Source: Embiotoca jacksoni (lineage: Eukaryota; Chordata; Actinopteri; Embiotocidae). Taken from it: a stretch of DNA of 64,000 bases. The stretch is from the NCBI GenBank assembly GCA_022577435.1, contig JAKOON010000007.1, forward strand, positions 19,588,881 through 19,652,880. The letters are read 5' to 3'. The notes under the pieces are model-generated. The model did not search any database. It was not told where the DNA came from and saw only the letters and a list, made by a program, of their open reading frames with translations. Of the stretch, positions 12,210 through 22,495 are shown piece by piece; position 1 is the first letter of the stretch, and each line of letters starts with the position of its first letter. The translations under genes were made by a program, and so were the position numbers.

Positions 12210-13592
12210 AAGCGCATGGTCATGTGTCTGTCTCCCTGTTTCTCCCTTACAACGACTTGCCCGTTATGCGATGATGTCATTGACGAGGAAGCGGTGACAC
12301 TGAGAAGGGCTTTCCGACAGGAAAACGTCTTTCGGGACATGTTCTCTGCGAATCGCCACCTCAACGTGGTGGAGGGGTTTGAGTGGGTCCGTGATCCTGG
12401 GAGCTATGTTGTCCGGGGCATCAGCCCCTGGTAGAGTCTCCCAAGGAAAACTGGTCTCAGGTGAGAGCTCAGACTAAGAGCAGTTCAAAAAGACCCAATG
12501 AATAGCAGCCCAGTCTGATTTCACCTTGCCCGGGTCAGGGAAACCAGGGGAATCCTCCCGGAGCCAGACCCGGGAGGGGAGCTCGCCGGCGAGCGTCTGG
12601 TGCCGGGCCTTCGCCCATGTGGACTGGTCAGATCCAGCTCGAAGAAACAACATGGAGCAGGCACCCTGTGGACCCACCACCCGCAGGGACAAGCATCGGG
12701 GTCGGGTGCAATGCAGATCGGGCGGCGGGCCGGGCCAGAGGCCAGGGGCCCAGTCTGAGCCCATCGTCGGCGTCATAGACTAGCTCTAGGGATGTGGAAC
12801 TTCACTTCGCTAGCGGGGAAAGACCCGGAGCTAGTGCAGGAGGTGGAGCGGTACCAGCCAGATATAGTTGGGCTCACCTCCACGCACAGCATTGGCTCTG
12901 GAACCAAGCTCCTGGAGAGGGAGTGTGCCAAGTGTGAAGCGGCGGGGATGAGGGTTAGCACCTCCAAATCTGAGGCCATGGTTCTCTGCCGGAAACCGGT
13001 GGATTGCTCCCTCCAGGTGGGGACGGAGTGCCTGCCTCAAGCGAAGGAGTTTAAGTATGTCGGGGTCTTGTTCACGATTGAGGGGAGGATGGAGCGGGAG
13101 ATCGACAGGCGGATCGGTGCGGCTGCAGCGGTACAACAGGCGCTGCACTGGACCGTGATGGTGAAGAGGGAGCTGAGCCGGAAGGCGAAACTTTCAGTTT
13201 ACCTACGTTCTATGTTCTGACCCTCACCTATGGTCACAAACTAAGGGTCACGGCTACAAGCAGCTGAAATGAGTTTCCTCCGTAGGGTCGCCGGGCTCAG
13301 CCTTAGGGATAGGGTAAGGAGCTCGGATATCAGGAGGGAACTTAGAGTTGAGGCGCTACTCCTTCGCATCGAAAGGAGTCAGTTGAGGTGGTTCAGGCAT
13401 CTGATCAAGATTCCTCCTGGGTGCCTCCCTCTGGAGGTTTTCCAGGCACGCCAACTGGCAGGAGACCCCGGGGAAGACCCAGAACACGCTGGAGGGATTA
13501 TATCTTCCAGCTGCCCTGGGAACACCTCGGGATCCCCCAGCATGAGCTGGAAAATGTTGCGAAGAATGTGCTCCATCAGGGATCAATTTTAC
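12210..13592 (+). mobile_element. RTE-like LINE, internally deleted and broken
   Basis: A GC-rich block in AT-rich surroundings. It reads VVEGFEWVRDPGSYVV upstream, then the start of an endonuclease domain (WNFTSLAGKDPELVQEVERY, LTSTHSIGSGTKLLERE, 12792-12920). This joins directly to the C-terminal end of a reverse transcriptase (CAKCEAAGMRVSTSKSEAM, EFKYVGVLFT, EREIDRRIGAA, SRKAKLSVY) and then the post-RT part (EMSFLRRVAGLSLRDRVRS, RIERSQLRWFRHL, and in another frame RRPRGRPRTRWRDY). Most of the endonuclease and the catalytic RT core are absent. A stop and frameshifts occur at 13218 and near 13440. Confidence 0.85.
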
Positions 13593-13884
13593 AACATTGC
13601 AGGTAACATGATTTAGTCTATTACAAAAAAAATAACAAAAGTCGTAGTAGTCATTATTTGTCTTACAGCTTTCCCTTATGTTATTAATTGGATTGGACTC
13701 ACATCAGGATAAAACGCCCCACATCAGTGCACGAGGTGGGATTTGTTAACAGAAAATCTTTTCACAGTATAAATGTTCAGGTAAGAAAATCATCACTCAT
13801 TATTTTCAACTACATTACTTAATTTTGTGCATTAAATTGCAACACTAATTGTTTAAGCTGACTTTGTCTGCAGCAACATTAACG

Positions 13885-14245
13885 ATAAACGTGGCCTGCC
13901 TCGGTTCACTACTCCCGAGTCTTCAGGATCTGTACATTTTACCAGAGATTAATACAAGGTAAACTACAAATGTTAGGCTAATTGCGCACCTTGAACATCA
14001 GGATAGTGTCAAAGTTTTACTCTGCCATTTAATTTTAATAATTGCAGTTTTTGTTCTCAGGTGAATTCTGTGGTGTGTTGCTGGGAGACAAGGCTTATGC
14101 CAATCAGCCGTTTATTTTAACTCCTTTTGCAGACACCCACACATCAGCACAGTGCACCTACAATCTTGCCCATGCCTGTCTGAGGAAAGGGAGGGTCCCC
14201 AGAGTGGTGCTGGAGATGGACTTGGACAGTGATCTCCTTTTCAGA
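13885..14245 (+). pseudogene. PIF/Harbinger transposase remnant
   Basis: The frame at 14060-14230 reads GEFCGVLLGDKAYANQPFILTPFADTHTSAQCTYNLAHA in overview (LLGDKAY, PFILTPF, YNLAHA). This is the central GDxGY region and following block of HARBI1-like DDE transposases. A weaker match to the preceding block, broken by frameshifts, lies at 13885-13950. The rest of the enzyme is lost or unrecognisable. Confidence 0.6.
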
Positions 14246-14599
14246 CAACAGACTGGTCAGAGACCAATATGTCGTCAATTACTTTAGTTAGTTTTTTTCC
14301 CTGCTAAAGGATTGTGTATATTTTATTTGGCAGAACTTCATGTACCTGGAGTTATCTGAGATGGACCAGTGCATCGGGGTAATTATTGCTTGTTATTGTT
14401 ATTTATTCACAAATGAGAGGCAAACACCCTCAGTGTCAATGCAGCCCATACCTTCCTTCAGAAGTACCTCCATGTGCATTGATGTTTTAAAACTTGCATT
14501 TATGCTACAGCAGTCTCCAGTTCAAGTTTATTCTGGGTCTTTTGGACTCCCTTTGATCACACAAGCATGTTAAAGGCAAAGGCTATAATACCATTTGGA

Positions 14600-15204
14600 A
14601 GCAGCTCAATATTCATATGACAGCATTTGCAAATATTATTAACAAGTTTGAGGTCTATGTAGTCAAACTGCCTGGAAGCGACTGCAAGAGGAAAATCAAC
14701 CCCAGATTGAATAGAAGGATGGTTTCAATGGTAGAAAAAGAACCAAGGAAAACTGTTTTATTATTTAAAATATTCTGTTGAATCGAAAATCAAAAGCAAA
14801 GTCTGGTTTATTATTAAACATGGCATAAACAATGAAAGACTATTTTTTTTTTTTTGTCAGTCCAACTGCAGGTGATTAATTTTTTTATGTTTCAGTGCCA
14901 TCAAATTCATCATGTGTCTACAACTTTGTTGTTTCTAACATAGCTAATTTTGATTTTATATTTAAATATTTGAGTCAAAAGCTCTGGTTGGAGTCAGTTC
15001 ATTTCTCTTTATGTATTTGGAATTTCCCAATACAGGCTTTAATGTCTAGTTTACCAGAGTATTTCCTCTTTAGTCAACTATAATCATGAGTTTTGCCAAC
15101 TATTTTTGGATGAGCATGATGCATATAAGAGACTAACACTGATACCAAACACATCAACATGATTAGCATAAGTAAAGCATGATGAACTTGTGAAAACCAA
15201 ACAA
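14600..15204. other. Intergenic, nothing seen
   Basis: AT-rich, only short frames, no recognisable repeats. Confidence 0.4.
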
Positions 15205-16060
15205 TATGGGCCTGATTCACTAAGATCTCAAATAAAGGGTAGTGAATTGCGTGTTCCTTCCAAAAGTTTGCAAATTTGTGTTCACCCGTTTTGCAGTTGA
15301 TTTACTAAGAGTAATTGCGTCATTGAAATCAGGTGCAAATCGCTGTATTTAAATGGGGGGTTTGCGTGTGTTAAAGTGATTCCAGCAATGGAAAACAGAA
15401 CAACCGCAAAAGGAAAAGGAAATCTGATCCAATTGAAATTAAGAAATATAAATACAACAAGAACAAAATGCTATGTAGGAGATTATCAGCAAGAAAATCA
15501 ATACTCTGGGGAAAACAAAAAGGCGAGGAAAAAAAAAGGCTTAATAATAAAACAGGAGGTTGATGGTGGATGAGACAAACACCGATCAGCAGGTCCAGAT
15601 CTTTCTGTGATGAGCAGGTGACTTTTCATTCAGTTCCTCGCGAGTGCTCCTGAACCTGGTGAAGCTACCTGTGAATTCTGCGGGACACATTCAGCACCTG
15701 TGACAGCACACCTGAATACTGTGACTGGGTGGGATATCCAAGCACAGATACACTGAAATGACCCAGAGGCAGGAAAATGCTGAGTCGTAAAAAGTTTTGA
15801 CATTGCTAGTATTTCGTGGGTCCTCCTTGTTATTGGCTGTCAATCATCATTCAGTTCATTCAATAACTCACAAATGCCATCGCTGGACAAAGGATATGTC
15901 TGAAAAATATTTGTCTCTGTCATCTCACAAATGTTTCCACAGGTGTAAAACATCGTTCTCTATGTATTCTTTAGTTTCTCTGCGTCTCCTTCTCACCACA
16001 ATAAGAGCAGCCGTCTCTCCAGATTTGTGCACCTGATTAATACAAACCTTTCACTCGGAC
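15205..16060. mobile_element. Possible non-autonomous DNA element
   Basis: GGGCCTGATTCACTAAGATC at 15208 is the kind of terminus seen on fish Harbinger-like elements. The interior has only decayed Lys-rich reading frames (15376-15573). The right end is unclear: GCACCTGATTAATACAAACC near 16028 is a candidate. Low confidence. Confidence 0.3.
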
Positions 16061-16448
16061 TAAAATACACACGCAATCACTTATTCTTCTCTTCTCTTCG
16101 GAGATAAATGCAATGCAGCATTTTGATGCATTGCGTTTTTCTTGTTTCCAGGGTATTCCTTGTACCAAACCATTCTAATAGCGCACTGGAATATAATATC
16201 ATATCATATAGTCCTTTGGCACAAATTATCCCAAATAAAAATATTACTGAGGAAAAGTGAATCTAAACGAGAGACCATGCTCCGTTTATGGACGTTTAAC
16301 AGCGTGCAATTGTGATGCTGCAATTGCACTGCAACAGAAACTTCGGCCAGCTACTTTTGAGAATACAGTACATAGAAATTAAATGTTCAGTTGGAAAAGG
16401 TAGACTAGTGGTCCATCTGCTTAAAGGAAGATCTTTGGGAGAGATTCC

Positions 16449-16513
16449 TTTCCCACAATGCACAGCGGCGTCTTCGCTTTATAAATCTATGTGCGACATC
16501 CGGTCTGTCTCTT
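16449..16513 (+). promoter_or_regulatory. Core promoter of snoRNA host gene: ZNF143-type motif, TATA box, 5'TOP start
   Basis: TTTCCCACAATGCA at 16449-16462 fits the ZNF143/THAP11 (SBS) motif common at small-RNA and housekeeping promoters. TATAAA follows at 16480-16485. About 25-30 bp further on, CTCTT at 16509-16513 is a C followed by pyrimidines, as at the start of 5'TOP transcripts. The spacing is right for TATA-directed initiation. Confidence 0.6.
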
Positions 16514-17699
16514 ACTCGGCCTGGGCGATGGCTTGTAAAAGTCTGCTGGACGTTTTGTTAACTGTGGTAAGTATTTCAGCTCATTTTAGAAACGTTGGTG
16601 TAACAGCAGTAGTAATTTGTCTTAAATTATAGTATATTCAAGTTAAAAAAAAAGAAAACACGAGGATGAAACGGTAATGTAGCTAATGCATTTGCCCATC
16701 GAGTTAATTTATTTTTGTGCAAAAATGGTGGCAAACGTAAATTAGATTATCTGTGTTCTTACCGGTCAGTGTTACAACAATACTGGCGTTTAATGGATTC
16801 CTTTATTTACTGGGCGATCGTCGTCCAAAATTCTCGCGTGGTTAACAGGAAGCACGTGAGTTCAGCACGTTGACTGCTGTTCGCTCGCGAAACATCTTTG
16901 AAAACCCACCGTGGAAAAATATATGTACCGAAACCCTCCAAAATGTATTTGTGTACATAAAATAATGAGAAATCCTGTTTCCCAACACCAGACTTTTGTG
17001 TTTTTTAATAATGTGGTATTTTTGGATTGTGTAATTGTTGCATACCATTTGACCATATTAGGTATTGTGCTAAGAATGCACATTAACAAACGTTTAAGAA
17101 CACTTTAATTGGGTGAAATCCTACGGCTGGGTTTATGGTTACAAAATTGGTCTCTTAAACAAAAGGAAAACTACATGCTCTACAAATAGAGGATTTAGTA
17201 TAATTCAAGTTGGTTATTATGTACTGCATTTAAAAATAATAATTTGATTAATGTCAATGAAACGATAGTTGTAAAAAAAAAAAAAAAAAAAAGAAGCAGC
17301 TTTTTTTACAACTTAAAAAACAACAAAGTTGGTGCGAAAAAAGACCAAACCCTGAATATATTCAGTTTACTGTCATCTGGAACAAATATCTGTATCACAT
17401 CTGAGAAATGATCTGCAATTTGCTGAAACTACTAAAGTGATGAATTAAATATCTTGGAGGCTGGCAATTCATATTTTATCACTGTTAATTGGTTGGACCA
17501 GTATGCTGCTTATATCTTGTCCCATTTTTTGCACTAATCTGACACTCACAATCTTCCTTTCAGACATGTTGGCTCCCCAGTTGAATAAACATGGTTGAGC
17601 CTCTGCCATGGGTTAAAGCTACCAACCGCCTGCCTTGCCTTTGGAACTAAAAGGTAAATGTGTAGATGAATAAAGCATTTCAGACCCTACATGCTCCCC

Positions 17700-17899
17700 C
17701 AGCTCTCAGTCAGCTGACCAGTTGCTACGTGTCTGGCTCAGTGTTACAGCGCTGGTAGAGGAAGTCTCTGTGCTGAGCTTCAGCTGTGCAGATTCTGTTT
17801 TAGGTTCTGCTGCTGCTGAGCTGCTGTAGAGTGCGGCCCAACGAGAGTGGCCTGTCCTGATCCAACAGCAGGGCAGGCCTAGTGAAGGGCCGCATATTG
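17700..17899 (+). ncRNA. GC-rich structured RNA, H/ACA-like snoRNA candidate in intron 2
   Basis: A GC-rich island in an AT-rich intron. Its 3' half folds cleanly: lower stem GCGGCCC (17833-17839) with GGGCCGC (17887-17893); a pocket of 9 and 7 unpaired bases; and an 11-bp upper stem GGCCTGTCCTG (17849-17859) with CAGGGCAGGCC (17869-17879), containing one G-U pair. The trinucleotide ATA (17894-17896) follows the lower stem, 14 bases from the upper stem, which is the spacing of an ACA-type box. The 5' half can pair CAGCTC near 17701 with GAGCTG near 17819. The expected hinge (AGAGTG, 17828-17833) departs from ANANNA at its last base. The 3' hairpin is strong; the class is inferred. Confidence 0.4.
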
Positions 17900-18051
17900 C
17901 ATGCTTACACAACATGGGGTGCTACTAGGTGGTTGCATGTTGTAAAACCAAACGGACCATTCAGCTTAGAATGCTTTTTTTTTTTATTCTAGCAACATTG
18001 CTATAAACTCCTTTGCTCGGTCTTAAAGCCATACTTATATATATAAAAAAA

Positions 18052-18083
<32 letters not shown>

Positions 18084-18944
18084 AAAAAAATAATAATTGG
18101 GCCGATATAGAATCTGTTAAATAACCTCTCCCACCCTTGGTGAATACGTGATAGGAAGAAGTATGCTTTTTGTGGTGAATTCACTACAAGGTTTGCACAA
18201 CCAATGAAGTGACCAGAAATCAGATCAATAATGAAGGAACACTTTGGGCTCCTACTGATTCCCTTTCAGTAACACTGCTTTATTTTTCTGAATAGGTTAA
18301 TCTCTTAAAAAGTTAGTGGTAAAAAAAAAAATCCTATAATGATATTCAATGAATGTAGATGCCTTCAAACACAATTAGCTGGCTCTCAAAAGGCCAATGG
18401 TTAAGTCCGAGTTCAGGGTGTAAACAAAAAAAAACCCAGTGAAACGGCATGTTTATGTTTAAGAGGGTTAAACTGGGGTCTTGGTGGCATTTTTGTTCAA
18501 AATCTAAATGGCCACTGACTATTTTCTGTCATTCATTAGGAATGGGTCTTTTTTTTTTTTAAGTCATAAATGCATGAGAATTCAAATAGTTGATAAGGAT
18601 AGTCTTTATGACAGTTATGCCTTACTACCACCAGAAGGTGGTGATAAAGCGCCAAAAACACTGACCTTTAGTACCTGTGGTTTTGAATGCATGTTAACGG
18701 TTTTCCATGATTGTGTTACAGGCAGAGCCTCTGAGATGCTCGACGTGGAGCTAAAGTTCAAGCTGCAGATGGGCTAAAGGCAAGTCTGGCAAACTAGTTA
18801 TGTTTTTTATTTGTTTGTCTCATGTGGACATGGTTGGATTTTTTTTTTCTCTTAATACTTTAAGGCTCTGACTGTTAAATAACCTTAGAAGGCTTTTTTT
18901 TTTTCTCCATAAAACTGCATTCCATGTTTGCATGAGTTGTTTCC

Positions 18945-19025
18945 CTGTATGCTGTGATGATTAAATATAACACATCATGCTGACAAAAAAAAAACCATGG
19001 TGAACCTAATACTCTGAGCATAGCA
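18945..19025 (+). ncRNA. C/D box snoRNA candidate in intron 3
   Basis: Box C GTGATGA at 18954-18960, an internal CTGA (box D') at 18980-18983, and box D CTGA at 19014-19017. The flanks pair as a terminal stem: TATGC (18948-18952) with GCATA (19018-19022), extended by CTG with CAG across one bulged base. Length is about 75 nt, and the 3' end lies about 78 nt before the exon 4 acceptor, as usual for this class. C' is weak (TGGTGAA, 18999-19005). Guide segments precede each D box; I do not recognise their rRNA or snRNA targets. Confidence 0.65.
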
Positions 19026-19284
19026 GATGACTGTCAGCAAAAAAAAAAAAAAAAAATCGATGTTGTGATTGTTTCACTGACCGCTCCTCATTTCTCTACA
19101 GCAGCATGTGGAGCAGCTGGCCTGCAGGCGGCCTGCAGCCATGTCCAAGGAGCTGGTAATGACTGCAGGTGTGTGTGTGTGTGTGTGTGTGAAACATGCT
19201 GTCACTGGGTATACAGAAGTATTTGTATGTATGTACATATATGTGTGTGTGTGTATATATATTTACACGTGTAAAAATTGTGAA

Positions 19285-19419
19285 CCCAATCTTGTACTGC
19301 CGGGGCAGAGACGTCATCTCTGCTGTGGAATTAGAGAATTGGAAGAGAAACGCAGGACTTTTGGCACAGATTCACGTGACAACAGTTCACCAGAACCTGA
19401 CTGAAGACCTGTAACATGC
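19285..19419 (+). ncRNA. H/ACA box snoRNA candidate in intron 4
   Basis: Hairpin 1: lower stem CCAAT (19286-19290) with ATTGG (19338-19342), unpaired pocket, and upper stem GCAGAGA with TCTCTGC around the loop CGTCA. Hinge box AGAGAA at 19344-19349 fits ANANNA. Hairpin 2: lower stem CAGG (19353-19356) with CCTG (19408-19411), upper stem TTTTGG with CCAGAA. The ACA box at 19414-19416 sits exactly three bases from the predicted end. Total about 135 nt, the usual length. The 3' end is 78 nt upstream of the exon 5 acceptor. Target uridines are not identified. Confidence 0.65.
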
Positions 19420-19705
19420 TGTCTGTAACAGCCATTGAATTAAATATGAGGGTCTTGATATTTTTAATACAACTTTGTCTTCCATTTGTGTTGACAGTTG
19501 TCCTGCCATGTGACTTTGGATCAACAGTGGATCTGCTGGGATGTGACCAGTTATCAGTGCATCGCTCTGTTTGGCGGCTCAACCTGACTGAGGTCGACGC
19601 AATGGCTGCAACTACAGATTATATTCATTGCCATTAAAATGCTACTTTTTTTTGGGGGGGGGGGGGGATTATCTGTTTGGGCAATAAAACAAAAATGGCT
19701 ACCAA

Positions 19706-21100
19706 CAACCCTGAACACCTCTTGAGCTTGTTTCCAATTGTATTAAAAATGTATTTTGAGATGGTAAATTTGCAAATATTTGTCAAGTTAAATAATGTTT
19801 GCTTGAGAAGTGATATAAACAGATGAGGGTTTTTTTGCTGTCTAATTTGAGTTATTTGAGGCTGTAAATGGAAACAATCTGAGAAAATTAGTGCTGGATG
19901 CAGCCCCTTGCATATGACTTTAAAATGAAATTAGCATATTTTCTCAAATGTAAAATCTGAATTCTGAGGATGCAGCTTTGTGTGTACATAAAATGTTACC
20001 TTTTAAGTGCTTAGTCATTAATCAAAGGCCCGAGGAACAATGTTGTCAAAGCTCATGAAACGACAAACAAACACTCAATACCTTCAGCTGACAATGTAAG
20101 TTTTTTTTTTTTGTTTTGTTTTTGTTTTTGTGCGTGTTAATTTTGCTGTTGGAAAGGTTCAGTTTCTTCAAACAGCTGATCACTGCACAAACAAAACTCA
20201 ACGATTATTTTTAGTAGCGGATTAAACTATTTGTAGCACTAGCAGCACAGTGTATGAGGGATTTTGGTTCAACTAAATGTGTTATGGTAATGTTGAAACA
20301 TGCCAACCACTCCTCGCAGTTCTCTGATGTTTTTAACCAATTTTGGACAACATTAAAAGGAAAAACCAACACAAACTCTTTGTGATGTGTTGGGCTTCCA
20401 CCTGCTGCCAGAATATCCCTAACCTGACAAAATTTCAGGAACTCTGAGCCAGCAGTCATTTCAGGATGAGGCCCATCTGGCTTGACAGTCAGACTGTCTA
20501 CAGACTGATGCAGGAAGTGGACGAGTGGTCCTGCAGGGTTTTGACTTCCCTGAATACTGCAGCTGGGACTGTATGTTGTCTTCTGGGGCCACAACCAGTC
20601 TCCGAGTGCATAACCCCCTTCTCTGTACCGCTCTGTTCTTATTGTCATGGCTGTTTATTATGCCAATCTTTCACCTGTTAGGACACATACACACACAACA
20701 ACTCAAGTGGTTACTGTTCATAAATAAAGGATCAAAAAGCAAGCCCATGATTTCAAAGCAAGCTCAAAGCAAAAAGAAACAAATTCGGACACTAATTGTC
20801 ATACAGCCTAGTTTATTCGAGATCTTGGTGGAAACGTGGTGGGATTAACAATTTAATTCGGCTTTCAATCTAATGAAGCATTCGTAGGCAGAAACTCAAC
20901 TCTGGTGTCAGTTTTAAAAATGCTTCCATCTGATTGTTTTCTTGTTCAGTGTTTTTTGTTGGGGGCAATGCAAGAAAACAATACACGTGGTTTTCATCGT
21001 AAGTAGTGTGTTACAGTTTATTATATATATATATATATAAAATACTTCTATATGTTCTGAAGTGTAATGTTTCCAGCTGCTCAATACCGCAAACAACTTG
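19706..21100. other. Intergenic, no supported feature
   Basis: Contains poly-T and a short AT run. A 145-codon open frame on minus (20211-20648) has no recognisable domain and no supporting signals, so it is not called. Confidence 0.5.
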
Positions 21101-21119
21101 AAAATATGGAAACGTAGTT

Positions 21120-21269
21120 TGGCGCGACGCTGCCGGTGGACGCAGCAGAATGGGGTTGGTTTGTATGCGGGAGGCGGAGTTTTCCTCGGTGTTAAGTTAA
21201 ATGAGTGTATTTTTTTTTATTCCCGAGAAGAGCATTAGAAGTTTTCAAAGGGTACACGTTGGAATAAAG
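21120..21269 (+). other. hvcn1: Probable HVCN1 promoter and 5' non-coding exon
   Basis: A CpG-richer stretch (GGCGCGACGCTGCCGG at 21121, GGGAGGCGGAG at 21169) precedes a good donor, AAAG|GTAAGC, at 21269/21270. The next usable acceptor is just before the HVCN1 start exon. The transcription start is inferred. Confidence 0.4.
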
Positions 21270-22495
21270 GTAAGCCGTTACCATTTTAATCCACTATCTA
21301 CGGTTACTCGTACACAAAGTACCGACTTCCGCTGTCACGCGCTCCGTCTTCTAGCGGATGGCTGGCCGTTCTATGTTGCTGTCAGTAAAATGCTTGGTTG
21401 GCTAAAAGAAAACTGGACGGATGTTTTTATCACGAGTTTTAGCCTGCCCACAAGCTGCGATCCCCGAGCTTCGGCGAATACTTAAAGCAGATAAGAGACA
21501 CAGCGGCTGCATTGATTTCTGCAAAATCTGGTACGAAAAGTTGGACAGTCTTTTTGTGACTTAAACTCACAGAAGTTTAAACTATTGTCTGTTTCTTTTG
21601 CGAGTTCTGCAGATTGATCTAAACTCATCAAATCTGTTGATTTTTATTTACATAACAAAAAACACTCGCGACTTTCTTTCATAATTTCATGGACGAATAC
21701 ATGTTGAAGAACAGTTAAGATTTTCCTAAAATCTTCTATCCGGGATGTTTGTAGTTTGTTGTACACCATTAAACTTAAAAATGTGCTTTCTCAATTAAAA
21801 AGCTGGTATAAACTGGAAAATTGGTCCAAAAAAAATGAATGGAGTTTGGTGCTGCTGTTTATCACTTGATTAAATTTAAGAGCAGGGCAGTGATTCTAAT
21901 CTAATCCTATTCCTGCCCTGTGTGTTTCAGTGTTTCATCCCTTCTGTCCTGATGTCATCTACTGTAACTATGCAGAGAGGGGATGTAGGCAAGTCGCAGT
22001 TTAGTGGCTTTCCCGGCGGGATGATGGACTGTGATGATTTCTGTTACAGTTTTGTGACTTTGTAGCTTTTGGATTGTGTAGGGTGAATCATTAAACAGGA
22101 CAGCGACTCGAACATTTCCTTTCAACACCAGACTGAAAATAGTTTGCTATATCAATAACATGTTGCAAACCTACAGAAAAGGAGAAGTAAACTCAGATTG
22201 CCTAACGCTGAGAAATCGGCCTCGACGCTGACACAGATTTTACATTTTGTGGAAGACAGCTTTGTGATGGCTGTTAGTTATCGGCAGATATTCTAATATT
22301 TAGCCCGTTTGTTCCCTCTTAATCAGCACAAATAAACCGAGGTGTTCCGGAAATAACAGGAAAAATAGTTTGTAAGTTGCAGTTCATGAAGTTGTAATCG
22401 AACTGTACAGATCAAGACAAATGTTTTGAAGTGAAACATACATTTATGTTTTTCCCTCTGAGGTGAGCTGAGGTGGGACGTGGTCCTCTCCTTCC

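Larger units (their letters stand above)
16509..19705 (+). ncRNA. Candidate snoRNA host gene (SNHG-like), five exons
   Basis: Exons inferred from splice signals: 1 about 16509-16566 (donor GTAAGT); 2 17564-17653 (acceptor CTTTCAG, donor GTAAAT); 3 18722-18779 (acceptor TTACAG, donor GCAAGT); 4 19102-19168 (acceptor CTACAG, donor GTGTGT); 5 19498 to about 19705 (acceptor TTGACAG, AATAAA at 19683-19688). No long ORF spans them: an ATG at 16528 in exon 1 opens only a short frame, and stops occur soon after. Introns 3 and 4 hold a C/D and an H/ACA candidate, each ending about 78 nt before the acceptor, the usual spacing for intron-encoded snoRNAs. Intron 2 holds a third structured block. This fits the known SNHG/GAS5 class. 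Exon boundaries are inferred, not confirmed by transcripts, and I cannot match the gene to a named host. Confidence 0.6.

Noticed and set aside
17436..17542. GTGATGA and CTGA pair in snoRNA host intron 1
   Set aside because: No terminal stem, and the end would be only about 20 nt from the acceptor.
19096..19317. GT/CA-derived frames near exon 4
   Set aside because: Low complexity, overlap the snoRNA host intron.
20211..20648. 145-codon open frame on minus
   Set aside because: No recognisable domain, no splice or promoter support; likely chance or an old repeat.
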